DNA of 64,000 bases from Eubacteriales bacterium (GTDB taxonomy: Bacteria > Bacillota > Clostridia > Oscillospirales > Butyricicoccaceae), in contig JAUNSG010000004.1 of NCBI GenBank assembly GCA_030539335.1, positions 161,844-225,843 on the forward strand. The letters run 5' to 3'. The notes beneath the pieces were generated by a model, which was not told the DNA's origin, did no database searches, and saw only the letters and a program-made list of their open reading frames with translations. Made by a program: the position numbers and the translations under genes. Positions 63,979 to 64,000 of the stretch are shown piece by piece (the stretch's first letter is position 1; every line of letters starts with the position of its first letter).

Positions 63979-64000
63979 TCCGGTTACATATTGCTATGTA

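Overview
The window reads as ordinary chromosome from an anaerobic, low-redox Firmicute of class Clostridia, most like the Oscillospiraceae/Butyricicoccaceae gut group. The signs are a type III glutamine synthetase, a split ferredoxin-type glutamate synthase with an ANTAR regulator, LL-diaminopimelate aminotransferase, a CD1247-type regulator, DUF951, DUF896 and YezD small proteins, GGAGG ribosome sites nearly everywhere, and sigma-A promoters. No rRNA, tRNA, CRISPR array, insertion sequence or prophage was seen. The order is dense and operonic.

Layout. (1) 0.2-4.6 kb, minus: alpha-glucoside PTS, GH4 6-phospho-alpha-glucosidase and a membrane protein. Each of the two main genes has its own promoter, with the same palindrome placed at exactly the same distance upstream. 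(2) 4.6-9.1 kb: acylphosphatase, a SnoaL-like protein, a CD1247-type regulator, EF-P, an endonuclease IV-like protein, a gene that appears to start with CTG, and a Cys-Gly-rich membrane microprotein. (3) 9.2-20.8 kb, nitrogen: an Amt-PII fusion and glutamine synthetase III on minus, and on plus the five-part glutamate synthase, a second glutamine synthetase and an ANTAR antiterminator. The glnN and glt leaders each carry a terminator overlapped by a hairpin with an AnnGnn hexaloop, the kind of loop ANTAR proteins bind, so the cluster probably encodes its own antitermination circuit.

(4) 20.9-30.1 kb: dapF-pyrG-dapL, an LTA-synthase-like enzyme, an ECF sigma/anti-sigma pair, uridine phosphorylase with DUF951, and an S1-domain protein. 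(5) 30.1-36.3 kb, minus: pyrR-pyrF-carA-carB with a PyrR-type attenuator. (6) 36.4-41.1 kb: two TetR regulators, one with twin operators in its own promoter, then an AT-richer ABC and MFS export module that may have been acquired. (7) 41.1-47.8 kb: tRNA CCA-adding enzyme with a C-terminal HMA-like domain, HD hydrolase, YjbQ, a Cys-rich microprotein, a membrane Ser/Thr kinase with an NPCBM-like sensor, and a thioredoxin reductase.

(8) 47.8-57.7 kb, minus: a sulfur-transfer operon. Reading from its promoter it holds a copper/heavy-metal HMA-TauE-cupredoxin protein, an FtrD-like lipoprotein, biotin synthase, cysteine desulfurase, TtcA-like, TcdA-like, thioredoxin, a JAMM protease, a sulfite-reductase-like Fe-S protein, TusA, a ThiS-like carrier ending Gly-Gly-Gly-Cys, its E1-like activator and O-acetylhomoserine sulfhydrylase. 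It fits protein-thiocarboxylate homocysteine synthesis, in which the protease unmasks the carrier. (9) 57.8-63.8 kb, minus: YezD, a TauABC taurine importer, a taurine aminotransferase-like enzyme and a sulfoacetaldehyde reductase-like alcohol dehydrogenase. The transcript begins with a 25-codon Cys-rich leader peptide and a terminator, which suggests cysteine-sensing attenuation. I regard this leader, the masked-carrier sulfur operon and the ANTAR leaders as the most interesting items.
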